Positions 42,627 through 50,585 of a DNA stretch of 64,000 nucleotides are shown here, piece after piece. The notes beneath the pieces were generated by a model. That model did not search any database. It saw nothing but the letters and a program-made list of their open reading frames with translations, and was not told the DNA's origin. Made by a program: the position numbers and the translations under genes. This DNA comes from an uncultured bacterium (GTDB lineage: Bacteria; Bacillota; Clostridia; Lachnospirales; Lachnospiraceae). The first letter of the stretch is position 1. Each line of letters starts with the position of its first letter. The stretch is taken from NCBI GenBank assembly GCA_948467735.1, contig CAOKFN010000003.1:75311-139310 (forward strand), in the 5' to 3' direction.

Positions 42627-43820
42627 CTAATAAAAATATAGCACAATCACTTCTGCAAAAAGCGCCGCAAGCAGCAGGGGGATAATCATGGGTACAATCC
42701 CCGCAGCGCCCGCCAGCAGAAGCATAACGGCGGGAACAAGGTATTTTCTTGGGTGGTGCCACAGGTCGCTTTCAATCTTCCAGCCCCGGATGGGATAAAA
42801 CCATTCCAGCAGAACGGAACAGACCGCGCTCTGGAGGGCAAAGAAAACTGCCGCGCAAATCATCAGCCCGCTGCAATATCCCGTCTGAATCCAAAAGCTG
42901 CAAAGAAAGATACTGTCTGCGATGATATTGCACAGGAAAAGGAAGAGGCAGTAAGGGGCAAGGAACATTTTGGCCCTGCCGGGCAGGATGCGCAGAGCCT
43001 GTTCCAGCGCGGGGTCGCAGGAGAGCAGAATGCAGACGGGCGTATTCAGGGAAAGGATGGCAAAGCCCAGCAAAACGACGAACAGTCCTTCCGTCTGTCT
43101 GAAAAGCAGCGGCAGCACGGAAGCCGCGCCCCACATGACCGCCGTATTCAGCAGGTAGTTTTTGTGCGCGCTTACATACCGAAGGAGATAGCGCAGCACT
43201 GAATAGCGCCTGTGTTTGTGCGTGTTCTTCTTTTTCCCTCCCTCTTCAAGATAGAAAGCATATCCGTCCGCCTTCAGCAGAATTAAGAGGGAAAGAAGGA
43301 GGCCGACGGCCCAAAACCATGGGCTGCTTTGGAAGATAATCAGCATGGCCGCCACAACAGAGGCGAGGAGAAGGACGGCATACCAATACTTCCTTAGAGA
43401 GAAGAGCGCGGCGGCCGTAAACACTCCCCATGCGGCGCAGAGAACGCAGGTTAAGATTTCTCCGGGAGTCCGGACGGAAACTGCCGACACAATCACCAGA
43501 AGCGCCGCCGTCTTTGTCAAAAAGGTATAAGCGCCCAGAGCCGCCGTATAGGAGAAGACGAAATTCCGCTGCCGAAAGGGAAGCATCAGCATATTTCGCA
43601 GACAGGCGGCGTTGTCCTCCGAAGATAGAGCCTGAAGCATGACGCCTCCGGTAAAGGCAGCGGCCATCCAATATAAATATAAGGGCGCGATTTGCAGTTT
43701 AAAATCAGCCGTATGCAGCCCCAAATATATAATCAAGTATACAAACAGCGTCCGTGTCAGCCGCTCGTATTTTACGCCGAACAGTTTTTTAGAAAAAGCC
43801 TTAAATGTCATTTTCATCAT
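42627..43820 (-). CDS. ABC transporter permease, large membrane protein
   Basis: A 397-residue protein with about ten to twelve membrane segments and a charged central loop (EEGGKKKNTHKHRRY, about 195-210). It shows no recognisable motif, but its gene overlaps the end of the ATPase gene by 20 bases and follows it on the same strand, so it is almost certainly the membrane part of that transporter. GGGAGGCTCTGC precedes ATG 43820. It is convergent with the kinase at 41657. Confidence 0.75.
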   Translation of the reverse strand: MMKMTFKAFSKKLFGVKYERLTRTLFVYLIIYLGLHTADFKLQIAPLYLYWMAAAFTGGVMLQALSSEDNAACLRNMLMLPFRQRNFVFSYTAALGAYTFLTKTAALLVIVSAVSVRTPGEILTCVLCAAWGVFTAAALFSLRKYWYAVLLLASVVAAMLIIFQSSPWFWAVGLLLSLLILLKADGYAFYLEEGGKKKNTHKHRRYSVLRYLLRYVSAHKNYLLNTAVMWGAASVLPLLFRQTEGLFVVLLGFAILSLNTPVCILLSCDPALEQALRILPGRAKMFLAPYCLFLFLCNIIADSIFLCSFWIQTGYCSGLMICAAVFFALQSAVCSVLLEWFYPIRGWKIESDLWHHPRKYLVPAVMLLLAGAAGIVPMIIPLLLAALFAEVIVLYFY

Positions 43821-44508
43821 GCAGAGCCTCCCGAATATTTGCGGCGTCTATCTGACCGCTTTCAAAAGTCTGTCGGATTTGTCCGTGTTCCAGTACGAAT
43901 ACCCGGTCCGAAGTCAAAGTAATGCTCTCCAGAATATGAGAGGAAAACAGGAGAGTCCCGTATTGTTTATAACCAGCAATCTGTGCGTACAAATACTCCG
44001 TGCTCTGGAAATCCAGTCCGTTCACCGGCTCATCCAGCAAAAGCAGCTCCGGCTTTAGGGCGAAGGCGGTTATCAAAAATACCTTTTTACGGTTTCCCAT
44101 GGACAGATCCTTTAACAGAACGTCCCCATAGTTTTCAAAGTGAAACCCCCGTATCAGCTCAGATACATCGGGAAGCTTTTTCCCGTAAGCGGAAAAGACA
44201 TAAGCGAGGTATTCCCAAAAGGTGAAATATTGAAAAGAGCTGTCCTCGGCGAATACCGTATAGCGGCGGGGCTTGAAATTTCTGTCCCGGAATGTAATGG
44301 GTCGTCCTGCAAAACGGATTTCCTCGGCGCGAAAGGCGGCGTGCAGACCGGACAGCACCTTCAGAAAAGTGGTTTTCCCGGCTCCGTTCAACCCAATCAA
44401 CCCCGCTGTTTCATGCGCCGCAAGATCGATGGAGAAATTTGACAGAACCTTTTTATCGCTGTAATACCATGCGTTTAATTGATTGATAGTGAGAAGAGAG
44501 GGATTCAT
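43801..44508 (-). CDS. ABC transporter ATP-binding protein
   Basis: A 235-residue ATPase: Walker A GLNGAGKTTF (about 38-47), Q-loop region, signature LSMGNRKKVF, Walker B LLLLDEPVNGLD and H-loop SSHI. It is small and has no extension. AAAGGAGGCAGGTAAA fixes the start at 44508. It lies between a 58-residue membrane protein and the permease on the same strand, forming a three-gene transporter unit downstream of the LytTR/GHKL pair. Confidence 0.9.
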   Translation of the reverse strand: MNPSLLTINQLNAWYYSDKKVLSNFSIDLAAHETAGLIGLNGAGKTTFLKVLSGLHAAFRAEEIRFAGRPITFRDRNFKPRRYTVFAEDSSFQYFTFWEYLAYVFSAYGKKLPDVSELIRGFHFENYGDVLLKDLSMGNRKKVFLITAFALKPELLLLDEPVNGLDFQSTEYLYAQIAGYKQYGTLLFSSHILESITLTSDRVFVLEHGQIRQTFESGQIDAANIREALHDENDI

Positions 44509-44509
44509 T

Positions 44510-44686
44510 TTACCTGCCTCCTTTGCCGTTCTTTTCTTTTTTCCATGCCGCGTGGGCGGAATAGAGGAACACGGCGCCCAGAATAACATAGAGCAGAGCC
44601 GTTTCCATGCCGCCGGATATGCCGTTTATGACGGCGGCGGCCAGCCAGACCAAAGCTAAAATTCCACGAATATATATATGACGCAT
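44510..44686 (-). CDS. Small membrane protein (58 aa) of the ABC unit
   Basis: 58 residues with two hydrophobic segments (about 5-22 and 27-45) and a basic tail (WKKEKNGKGGR). AGGAGGAAATCAAG precedes ATG 44686. It ends one base before the ATPase start, so it is translationally coupled and likely to be an accessory part of that transporter. Confidence 0.7.
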   Translation of the reverse strand: MRHIYIRGILALVWLAAAVINGISGGMETALLYVILGAVFLYSAHAAWKKEKNGKGGR

Positions 44687-44729
44687 CTTGATTTCCTCCT
44701 GAAAATGTTTTTTTGTTTGTTGTATTATT

Positions 44730-44759
44730 ATCATAACCGAAAAAGGGAGGCTGTGCGAA
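44730..44759 (-). promoter_or_regulatory. Putative promoter of the second ABC unit
   Basis: On the minus strand TTCGCA (44759-44754), 18-base spacer, TATGAT (44735-44730). The -35 box is weak; a LytTR-type activator could compensate. Confidence 0.35.
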
Positions 44760-44860
44760 GGTGTCCGCAATCGGCAGGTTTTTGACCGCGAAATTTTTCT
44801 GCGGGCCTGCGGCGGCTAAAAGGATATCTGATTAGTAGAGAAAAGGAGGCTGTATCAATT

Positions 44861-44998
44861 ATGATGAGTTTATTTGATGATGAACAGATAATGAAAACAT
44901 ATTGGAAGGACATGGAGAGAAGGAAACATTCAGACAACTGCCCAAAGGCGGGCGCAGCCCTGTACAATCAGGGCTGCGGCGTTGCGGGCGCGCCCTGA
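44861..44998 (+). CDS. Candidate small protein (45 aa)
   Basis: ATG 44861 (or 44864) lies 10-11 bases after AAAGGAGG. The 45 residues begin MSLFDDEQIMKTYWKDMERRK, which has the look of the end of clostridial Rpn/PD-(D/E)XK-type proteins, then turn Gly/Ala-rich. It runs against its neighbours and overlaps the 3' end of the kinase gene by 31 bases, so it may be a fragment. Confidence 0.3.
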   Translation: MMSLFDDEQIMKTYWKDMERRKHSDNCPKAGAALYNQGCGVAGAP

Positions 44999-46287
44999 TA
45001 AGACAGCGTGACGACTGCCTGAAAGGTGCTGTCCGTATAAGCGGTTCGTATCATGCCGTCGTATTTCTCGGCGGCGGTCCGGGCGCTTTTTAATCCCCAG
45101 CCGTGCATCTCTTTTTCCTTTTTCGTGGTTATCAGCACACTGCCTTCTTCCACAGGAGGAACTAGGAAGCTGTTCTCCACTTTTATTACCAGCATTTGAT
45201 TGATACGGCGAATGGCAAGGCGGACGAAACGCTTTTCAGGTTCCGAAACCTGACCTGCGGCCTCCAGCGCGTTGTCCAGAAGGTTTCCCAATATTGCGCA
45301 TAAATCGGAGCTTCGCAGGTTTGTATGGCGGGGAAATTCCACCTGTACCTCCATTGGGATTCGGTCGGCTTTCGCCGCCGCGGTTTTGCTGTTTATGAGA
45401 TAATCCATGGTTTCGTCGCCCGTCCATATGGTATCGGTCATCTCCTGTACCGGGGCCTGCAGCTCGTCCAGATAATGCAGCGCTTCTTCCGATTTCTTAT
45501 GGGAGAGAAGCTGCCGCAGTACGCCGATATGATTGTGCAGGTCATGAAACAGCTTTGCGTTGACGGCATAGGCGCGATTTAAAGCAGTATAATCCCGTTC
45601 CAGCAGTTCCGCCTGCTCGGATTTCAGTTTGGCAAGTTCTTTTTCGATTTCATACTGCCGGTTTACATTGAATATCAATACGGACATCATCAGGATGACG
45701 GCCTGAATGGTCCACATATCCAGCGTGTGTTCCTCTATTCCGCAGGCCGCCGGTTCCGGAGCGGCTGCGGATAAGGTCACTATCGCAATAATACCCGCCG
45801 CCGCCATCATGGAAGCATATCGAAAAGCCGCTTTTTCAGTGATGCTTTGACGTTTTGAAAAATACAGCGCAAGGAGAACCAGCAGCCCGTGAAACAGCCA
45901 GACCGCAGCTTGGCCGTTTCCTGCCTTGGGGTCGAGAAAGTCCGGCGAGTGAAACAGAACTCCCGGCCATGCGGCGGTCAAAAACTGCCAGAAGCAGACT
46001 CCGATTTCATAATATATCCCGAGAAAAAGATTCATTCTGGGGGCCGCGTTTTGAAAACGTCCGGCGCAGAAAACGCACCAGCCCGCTTCCAGCGTCATGC
46101 GGTATAATTCCGGCAGTCCTGCCGCGATAAAGACAACGGAGAGAACCGTCCTTCCGGCCAATGCCGCCCCGATACATTTTTTCCCCGGCTTTTCGGTGGG
46201 TAACAGGCGGGAAACAAGAAATAAGTAGATGAGAATACGAATGCCTCCGGCGGCGGCATCCGAGAGCGCAAGCAGTGAGTCCGTCAT
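44968..46287 (-). CDS. GHKL-type sensor histidine kinase, six membrane segments
   Basis: A 439-residue membrane kinase. About six hydrophobic segments fill residues 8-200, followed by a coiled linker, the phospho-acceptor motif LFHDLHNHIGVL at about 245-256, the N box ILGNLLDNALEA at about 330-342, and a lid EMHGWGLKSART. The start at 46287 overlaps the stop of the LytTR regulator gene as ATGA, so the two are coupled. It is the third LytTR/GHKL set here and stands upstream of the three-gene ABC unit on the same strand, its likely target. Confidence 0.92.
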   Translation of the reverse strand: MTDSLLALSDAAAGGIRILIYLFLVSRLLPTEKPGKKCIGAALAGRTVLSVVFIAAGLPELYRMTLEAGWCVFCAGRFQNAAPRMNLFLGIYYEIGVCFWQFLTAAWPGVLFHSPDFLDPKAGNGQAAVWLFHGLLVLLALYFSKRQSITEKAAFRYASMMAAAGIIAIVTLSAAAPEPAACGIEEHTLDMWTIQAVILMMSVLIFNVNRQYEIEKELAKLKSEQAELLERDYTALNRAYAVNAKLFHDLHNHIGVLRQLLSHKKSEEALHYLDELQAPVQEMTDTIWTGDETMDYLINSKTAAAKADRIPMEVQVEFPRHTNLRSSDLCAILGNLLDNALEAAGQVSEPEKRFVRLAIRRINQMLVIKVENSFLVPPVEEGSVLITTKKEKEMHGWGLKSARTAAEKYDGMIRTAYTDSTFQAVVTLSYQGAPATPQP

Positions 46288-46997
46288 ATCTGCGCCCCCC
46301 AATAATCGTTAATCTGTTCTTTTACCTCCTGCAGATGGGATCGGCTGATGGGGAGCAGCGCGCCGTTTTTCAGAAGGGCGGCGCCGTCCTTTATCTGCAT
46401 AATGTGTATCATGTTCACAATACAGCCCCGGTCAATGTAGATAAAATCTTCCGAGCCCAGCTCCTCGTAGACCTGCTGGAGACTTTTCCGCACCTTGGAC
46501 ACGCCGCGGGCAGAGATAATGTCGGCATTTTTCCCGTCGCGTTCGATATAATAAATTTCTTTATAGGGAATTTTTTCAAGACGGCTGTTGGTGTGGATGG
46601 TATAAGCTTTTCCGTCTTCCAGCAAAATCAGCTTCACCGCATCCTTTATGGCGGCAGGGAGCCGTCCGGCCCTGTCGTCCTTCGGAACATATCGAAAAAC
46701 GGACAGTTCAAAAGCGTCTATGGCATATTCCATATGGGATGTGATAAAGATAATCTTTACATTCGGGAGAGCGGGTTTGATTTTTTCCGCAAGCTCCATG
46801 CCCGTGCTTCCCGGCATTTCTATGTCAAGCAGAATTAAATCAAAGAAGAAGTGATCTTCGATGATATCATAAAGCAGATTATCGCTGACTGTGTATATTG
46901 TAATTTTCCCGGCGACGCCGTTCAGATTGTTTTCGACAATTTCCTGATTGACCCGGACAATTTCTTTGTCATCGTCACAAATCGCTATGTGCAGCAT
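46284..46997 (-). CDS. LytTR family response regulator
   Basis: A 237-residue regulator with a normal receiver (ICDDDKE pocket, phospho-acceptor Asp at about 56 in LLDIEMPGSTG, FITSHM, and a Lys in YVPKDD) and a LytTR DNA-binding domain (about 135-237). AGAGGTGGTACT precedes the ATG. It is transcribed from the promoter at 47022-47050 and is coupled by a 4-base overlap to its kinase. Confidence 0.93.
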   Translation of the reverse strand: MLHIAICDDDKEIVRVNQEIVENNLNGVAGKITIYTVSDNLLYDIIEDHFFFDLILLDIEMPGSTGMELAEKIKPALPNVKIIFITSHMEYAIDAFELSVFRYVPKDDRAGRLPAAIKDAVKLILLEDGKAYTIHTNSRLEKIPYKEIYYIERDGKNADIISARGVSKVRKSLQQVYEELGSEDFIYIDRGCIVNMIHIMQIKDGAALLKNGALLPISRSHLQEVKEQINDYWGAQI

Positions 46998-47021
46998 AGT
47001 ACCACCTCTCTTACAGAGGAC

Positions 47022-47050
47022 ATTATACTACACTTTGATGGAGTTCTCAA
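47022..47050 (-). promoter_or_regulatory. Sigma-A promoter for the LytTR/GHKL pair
   Basis: On the minus strand TTGAGA (47050-47045), 17-base spacer, TATAAT (47027-47022), 24 bases before the ATG. Confidence 0.75.
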
Positions 47051-47102
47051 TCCCCAAAGGATATATGGCCTTCCGGGCGAGATTCTGCCGTATTGACGGA
47101 CG

Positions 47103-47134
47103 CAGACGAAGCCCCGGCTCTGCCGAGGCTTCGT
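47103..47134. terminator. Strong hairpin between divergent genes
   Basis: Arms ACGAAGCC and GGCTTCGT with an inner CGG/CCG pair. It has no T tract and stands between divergent transcription units, so its role is unclear. Confidence 0.35.
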
Positions 47135-47352
47135 TCTAAGGAATAACATGAAAGAGAAAGGGTATATAGGAAACTGCCGAAGCAGTGTTGTTGGTAGTCG
47201 AAGCTGGCAGAACCCTAACCTTAATTGTTAAAACCCCACAGCTCCTTTGTTTATGTATCTATCATAACTGATAATTGTGTCTAAAGTTTGACTTTGAACT
47301 TAAGGAATTATAAAATCTATTAAAAAAGTGGGACGAGACGTCCTCGCTCATA

Positions 47353-47381
47353 TTGACATATAGGTAACTTGTTGCTATAAT
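47353..47381 (+). promoter_or_regulatory. Consensus promoter with possible MarR operator
   Basis: TTGACA (47353-47358), 17-base spacer, TATAAT (47376-47381): both perfect. The -10 box is flanked by inverted arms CTTGTT and AACAAG, which could be the operator for the MarR protein it drives. Confidence 0.8.
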
Positions 47382-47416
47382 CGAAAGCGTAACAAGCTGC
47401 CGATAAGGAGGATGGC

Positions 47417-47920
47417 ATGAATTTAGATGATTTGAACGCAAAATTTTCAAGTTCTACGGAAGACCAGAGAAAAGCCGTCTTCAGCACGTTATTTATTGCC
47501 GGAAACAAGCTTCAGACGCTTTTTGATAAACGTATTCCGGAGGTATCGTTAAAGCAGTTTATGCTGCTGTCAATCGTCCGGCAGTCAGAGGAGCTGCTGA
47601 CATTGACTCAATGTGGAAATTTATTGGGCTGTTCAAGGCAGAATATCAAAAAGTTAGCCGACGCCTTGATGAAAAAAGGATTTATTACCATTCGGCAGAG
47701 TCCCCATGATACGAGAGCCATGTGCATCTGTCCTACAGAGAAGGTAAACGTCTTTTATGAAAATGACTTTTCAAAATACCAGGAGGAACTGAAATATCTT
47801 TTTGAAGTTTATACGGACAAAGAGGTTGAAACCCTTTTCCTTCTTTTATCAAGGCTGTACGCGGGAATAGAAAATTTGGAAAGGAAGGCTGACGGGAAGG
47901 ATCGGTTGAAATCCCAATAG
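47417..47920 (+). CDS. MarR-family transcriptional regulator
   Basis: A 167-residue winged-helix regulator. The DNA-binding part is at about 55-105 (LTLTQCGNLLGCSRQNIKKLADALMKKGFITI with the wing at DTRAMCIC, given here in short pieces), flanked by the N- and C-terminal dimer helices. AAGGAGGATGGC precedes the ATG. It starts an operon with a flavodoxin-like protein and probably represses it in the absence of a ligand or under oxidative conditions; the Cys residues at the wing and recognition helix could serve redox sensing. Confidence 0.88.
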   Translation: MNLDDLNAKFSSSTEDQRKAVFSTLFIAGNKLQTLFDKRIPEVSLKQFMLLSIVRQSEELLTLTQCGNLLGCSRQNIKKLADALMKKGFITIRQSPHDTRAMCICPTEKVNVFYENDFSKYQEELKYLFEVYTDKEVETLFLLLSRLYAGIENLERKADGKDRLKSQ

Positions 47921-47950
47921 AAAGTGAAAATGACAGGGAGAGGAAAGCAG

Positions 47951-48475
47951 ATGAAAACAATCGTAATTTATCATTCGCAGACGGGATTCACCAAACGTTA
48001 TGCCGAGTGGATAGCGGAAGCGGCCGGGGCGGACTGCCTTGAATTATCCGCCGCAAAAAAGAAGGATTTATCCCCATATGAAGCAATTATTTTCGGAAGC
48101 TGGGCCTGCGCGGGCAGCATCAGCAAAATTGGCTGGTTTAAGGGAAATATAGACAGGTGGGCCGATAAGAAGCTGATAGCGTTCTGCGTTGGGGCAAGTC
48201 CCATAGATAATCCGGAAATCGAAACGGCCCTGACACGGATTTTTGACGAATCGGAGCAGCAAAGGGTGAAAATATTTTATTGTCCGGGAGGATTCAATTA
48301 TGAAAAAATGTCTGCCCCGTCTAAGCTGATGATGAAAATGTTTATCAAATCGCTCAAGGCAAAAAAGGATAAGACAGAAGAGGAACAGGCAATGATAAAA
48401 ATGATTTCTTCGTCCTATGATATTTCGGACAAAAAATATACGGAACCTATTTTGCAGTGTCTGAATGTGGAGTGA
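47951..48475 (+). CDS. Flavodoxin-domain protein
   Basis: A 174-residue protein with a flavodoxin fold: the N-terminal FMN phosphate loop YHSQTGFTKRYAEWIAE and the segment GSWACAGSISKIGWFKGN match the flavodoxin_5 group, which includes HemG-like oxidoreductases. The C-terminal tail is Lys-rich and has no redox Cys pair. AGAGGAAAGCAG precedes the start. It lies 30 bases after the MarR gene and is probably controlled by it. Confidence 0.85.
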   Translation: MKTIVIYHSQTGFTKRYAEWIAEAAGADCLELSAAKKKDLSPYEAIIFGSWACAGSISKIGWFKGNIDRWADKKLIAFCVGASPIDNPEIETALTRIFDESEQQRVKIFYCPGGFNYEKMSAPSKLMMKMFIKSLKAKKDKTEEEQAMIKMISSSYDISDKKYTEPILQCLNVE

Positions 48476-48748
48476 GATATTCTGAGGGGGGAATATAGGA
48501 GAAAAATTATTACATCCTGACTTTATGTAACCGCTTCATAAGATCACGGGTATTTTATTTTCCGACATCCGGCGGCTTGACAATTCTTTGGTCAAAGCGT
48601 AAAATAAAGCGCAGAATCATTCAGTGATACTCATGAGCGATAAAAGCAGCCGCCGGCCCGCATGTCTTTTGCTCGTGGGTTCGGGCGGCACGGCGGATTT
48701 TAGCAGTCTTTCGTATAAAATACAGAGTGGAAGGAGCATGTGCTACAG

Positions 48749-50497
48749 ATGAGGAATAAAAGTTTTGTATTGAGGAAGGGATTCCTGCCTGCGGCAATGG
48801 CAGCGGCATTGATAATTTCCGTTCCCGTGCAGGCGGCGCCTGACTTCGGATGGGACGTCGTGGACGGAAATTATTACTGGTATGAGAACGGCATAAAGCA
48901 GGGAACCGAGGGGCGCGGGAAGGAAATCTATGATCCTGCCTCCGATGCATGGTACTGGCTGGATTCTGTGGATAACGGCAGGAGGGCGGTATCAAAGGAT
49001 GTATATCAGGAATCCGGCGCGGGGCCGTGGGCGGAACAGGAAGACGGTACCGGCAAGTGGGTGCGCTATGATGAGAACGGTCATATGGTAAAAGGCTGGG
49101 ATGTTGACGAGAACGGCGTTTACTATTTTGACCCGCAATACGGAACCATGGCGAAGGGCAATGTGGAAATCGACGGGGTTCCCTGTAGTTTTGATAAGGA
49201 AAGCGGCATCGGAGCCGACCTTGTGTGGATAGAGATAGACGGAAACGAGTATTGGTATGAGGGCGGCGTGCGTCAGGGACTGGAAGGGCGCGGCAGGGAA
49301 GTATATGATCCGGGCACAAATGCATGGTACTGGCTGGATTCTGTGGATAAGGGCAGGAAGGCGGTATCAAAGGATGTATATCAGGAATCCGCGGCGGGAG
49401 ACTGGGCGGAGAATGAGGACGGCACGGGAAAATGGGTGCGGTACGACGGCGAAGGACATATGGTAAAGGGCTGGGATACCAACGAAAAAGGCACTTATTT
49501 CTTTGATTACACCTATGGCACCATGGCGAAGGGCGTTGTTGCCATTGAAGGCAAGTCCTATTCCTTTGATGAAAGCACGGGCGTTTATCAGGGCGCTGTC
49601 AATGAATCCTATGGCGTGGGCACGGAATACCATACGCAGGAAGAAATCAGAAATTATATGGCAGAGAGCGGGGCGAGCTTTAACCATGGGACGGAGATGG
49701 AGACGGAGCCGAATCTTTCCGCGCCTTATGCGGTGGGAAGCGTGAAGAGGACGTCGCTGGAGGACGCGCTTGCCATGCTGAATCAGATTCGCTATATTGC
49801 CGGGCTCAACTATGACGTGGCTTTGAATGATGAATATATTCACCTTGCCCAGAGCGGTTCCTTTTTGAATGCGGTGAACCGCCAGATGTCGCATACCCCG
49901 GCCAGACCTGAGGGGATGAGCGACGAGATGTATCAGGACGGATACAAGGGTGCTTCCAGCTCCAATATCGCCTATGCCAGCTGGAAAATAAGTCTTTCCT
50001 CCTGTATCAAATTATGGATGGACGATTCCGACGCATCCAATATTAGCAGGATAGGCCATCGCAGATGGATACTGAACCCGCCCATGAAGGAGACGGGCTT
50101 CGGGTATGCCGTGGGCGGTAACGGGGCCGCTTATGCCAGCGTGTATGCGTTTGGCAATTGGTCCGATAAGACGCCGGTGCGGGGCACGGCATGGCCGGCC
50201 CGGGAGATGCCGGTGGAATACTTTGCGGATCATAGCGCATGGAGCTATTCCTATGGGGAAAGCTTATCAAATATCACCGTCCGTCTTGCCTGCCAGAACG
50301 CGGGAAGCAGTCAGGTGTGGAATTTCTCGGCAGAGTCCAGCGACGGGTATTTTAATGTGGAAAATGGAAATTATGGTCAAAAGGGCTGTGTGATTTTCCG
50401 GCCGGACGGAATTAAAATCAATGCGGGAGATCAGTATCTTGTGACGATTTATCAGGGGGAGGAAGTGCTGGCGAATTATACGGTGAACTTTTTCTGA
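48749..50497 (+). CDS. Secreted protein with two wall-binding-like repeats and a CAP domain
   Basis: A 582-residue exported protein. A signal peptide covers about 1-29 (cleavage near VPVQAA). Two repeats of about 120 residues follow (about 35-265), each with YWYENGIKQG, DAWYWLDSVD, SKDVYQES and GKWVRYDENGHMVKGW; the last part resembles the aromatic choline-binding or glucan-binding repeats. The C-terminal half (about 330-480) is a CAP/SCP domain with LAQSGSFLNA, MSHTPARPEG and GHRRWILNP, and a beta-rich tail. CAP proteins in bacteria are thought to act at the cell wall, often without a known enzymatic activity. Start taken at ATG 48749; a GTG nine bases upstream is also possible. Confidence 0.85.
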   Translation: MRNKSFVLRKGFLPAAMAAALIISVPVQAAPDFGWDVVDGNYYWYENGIKQGTEGRGKEIYDPASDAWYWLDSVDNGRRAVSKDVYQESGAGPWAEQEDGTGKWVRYDENGHMVKGWDVDENGVYYFDPQYGTMAKGNVEIDGVPCSFDKESGIGADLVWIEIDGNEYWYEGGVRQGLEGRGREVYDPGTNAWYWLDSVDKGRKAVSKDVYQESAAGDWAENEDGTGKWVRYDGEGHMVKGWDTNEKGTYFFDYTYGTMAKGVVAIEGKSYSFDESTGVYQGAVNESYGVGTEYHTQEEIRNYMAESGASFNHGTEMETEPNLSAPYAVGSVKRTSLEDALAMLNQIRYIAGLNYDVALNDEYIHLAQSGSFLNAVNRQMSHTPARPEGMSDEMYQDGYKGASSSNIAYASWKISLSSCIKLWMDDSDASNISRIGHRRWILNPPMKETGFGYAVGGNGAAYASVYAFGNWSDKTPVRGTAWPAREMPVEYFADHSAWSYSYGESLSNITVRLACQNAGSSQVWNFSAESSDGYFNVENGNYGQKGCVIFRPDGIKINAGDQYLVTIYQGEEVLANYTVNFF

Positions 50498-50536
50498 GAA
50501 GCGGGAAGCTGTAAAATGAAATTAGTTTAGGGTACT

Positions 50537-50579
50537 AAATCCTCTTATCTCACCTGAAAAGGCGAGGTAAGAGGATTTT
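50537..50579. terminator. Bidirectional terminator
   Basis: Arms AAATCCTCTTA and TAAGAGGATTT with inner CTC/GAG pairs and T runs on both strands, between the CAP gene and the convergent CmpB-like gene. Confidence 0.85.
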
Positions 50580-50585
50580 CTGCAT

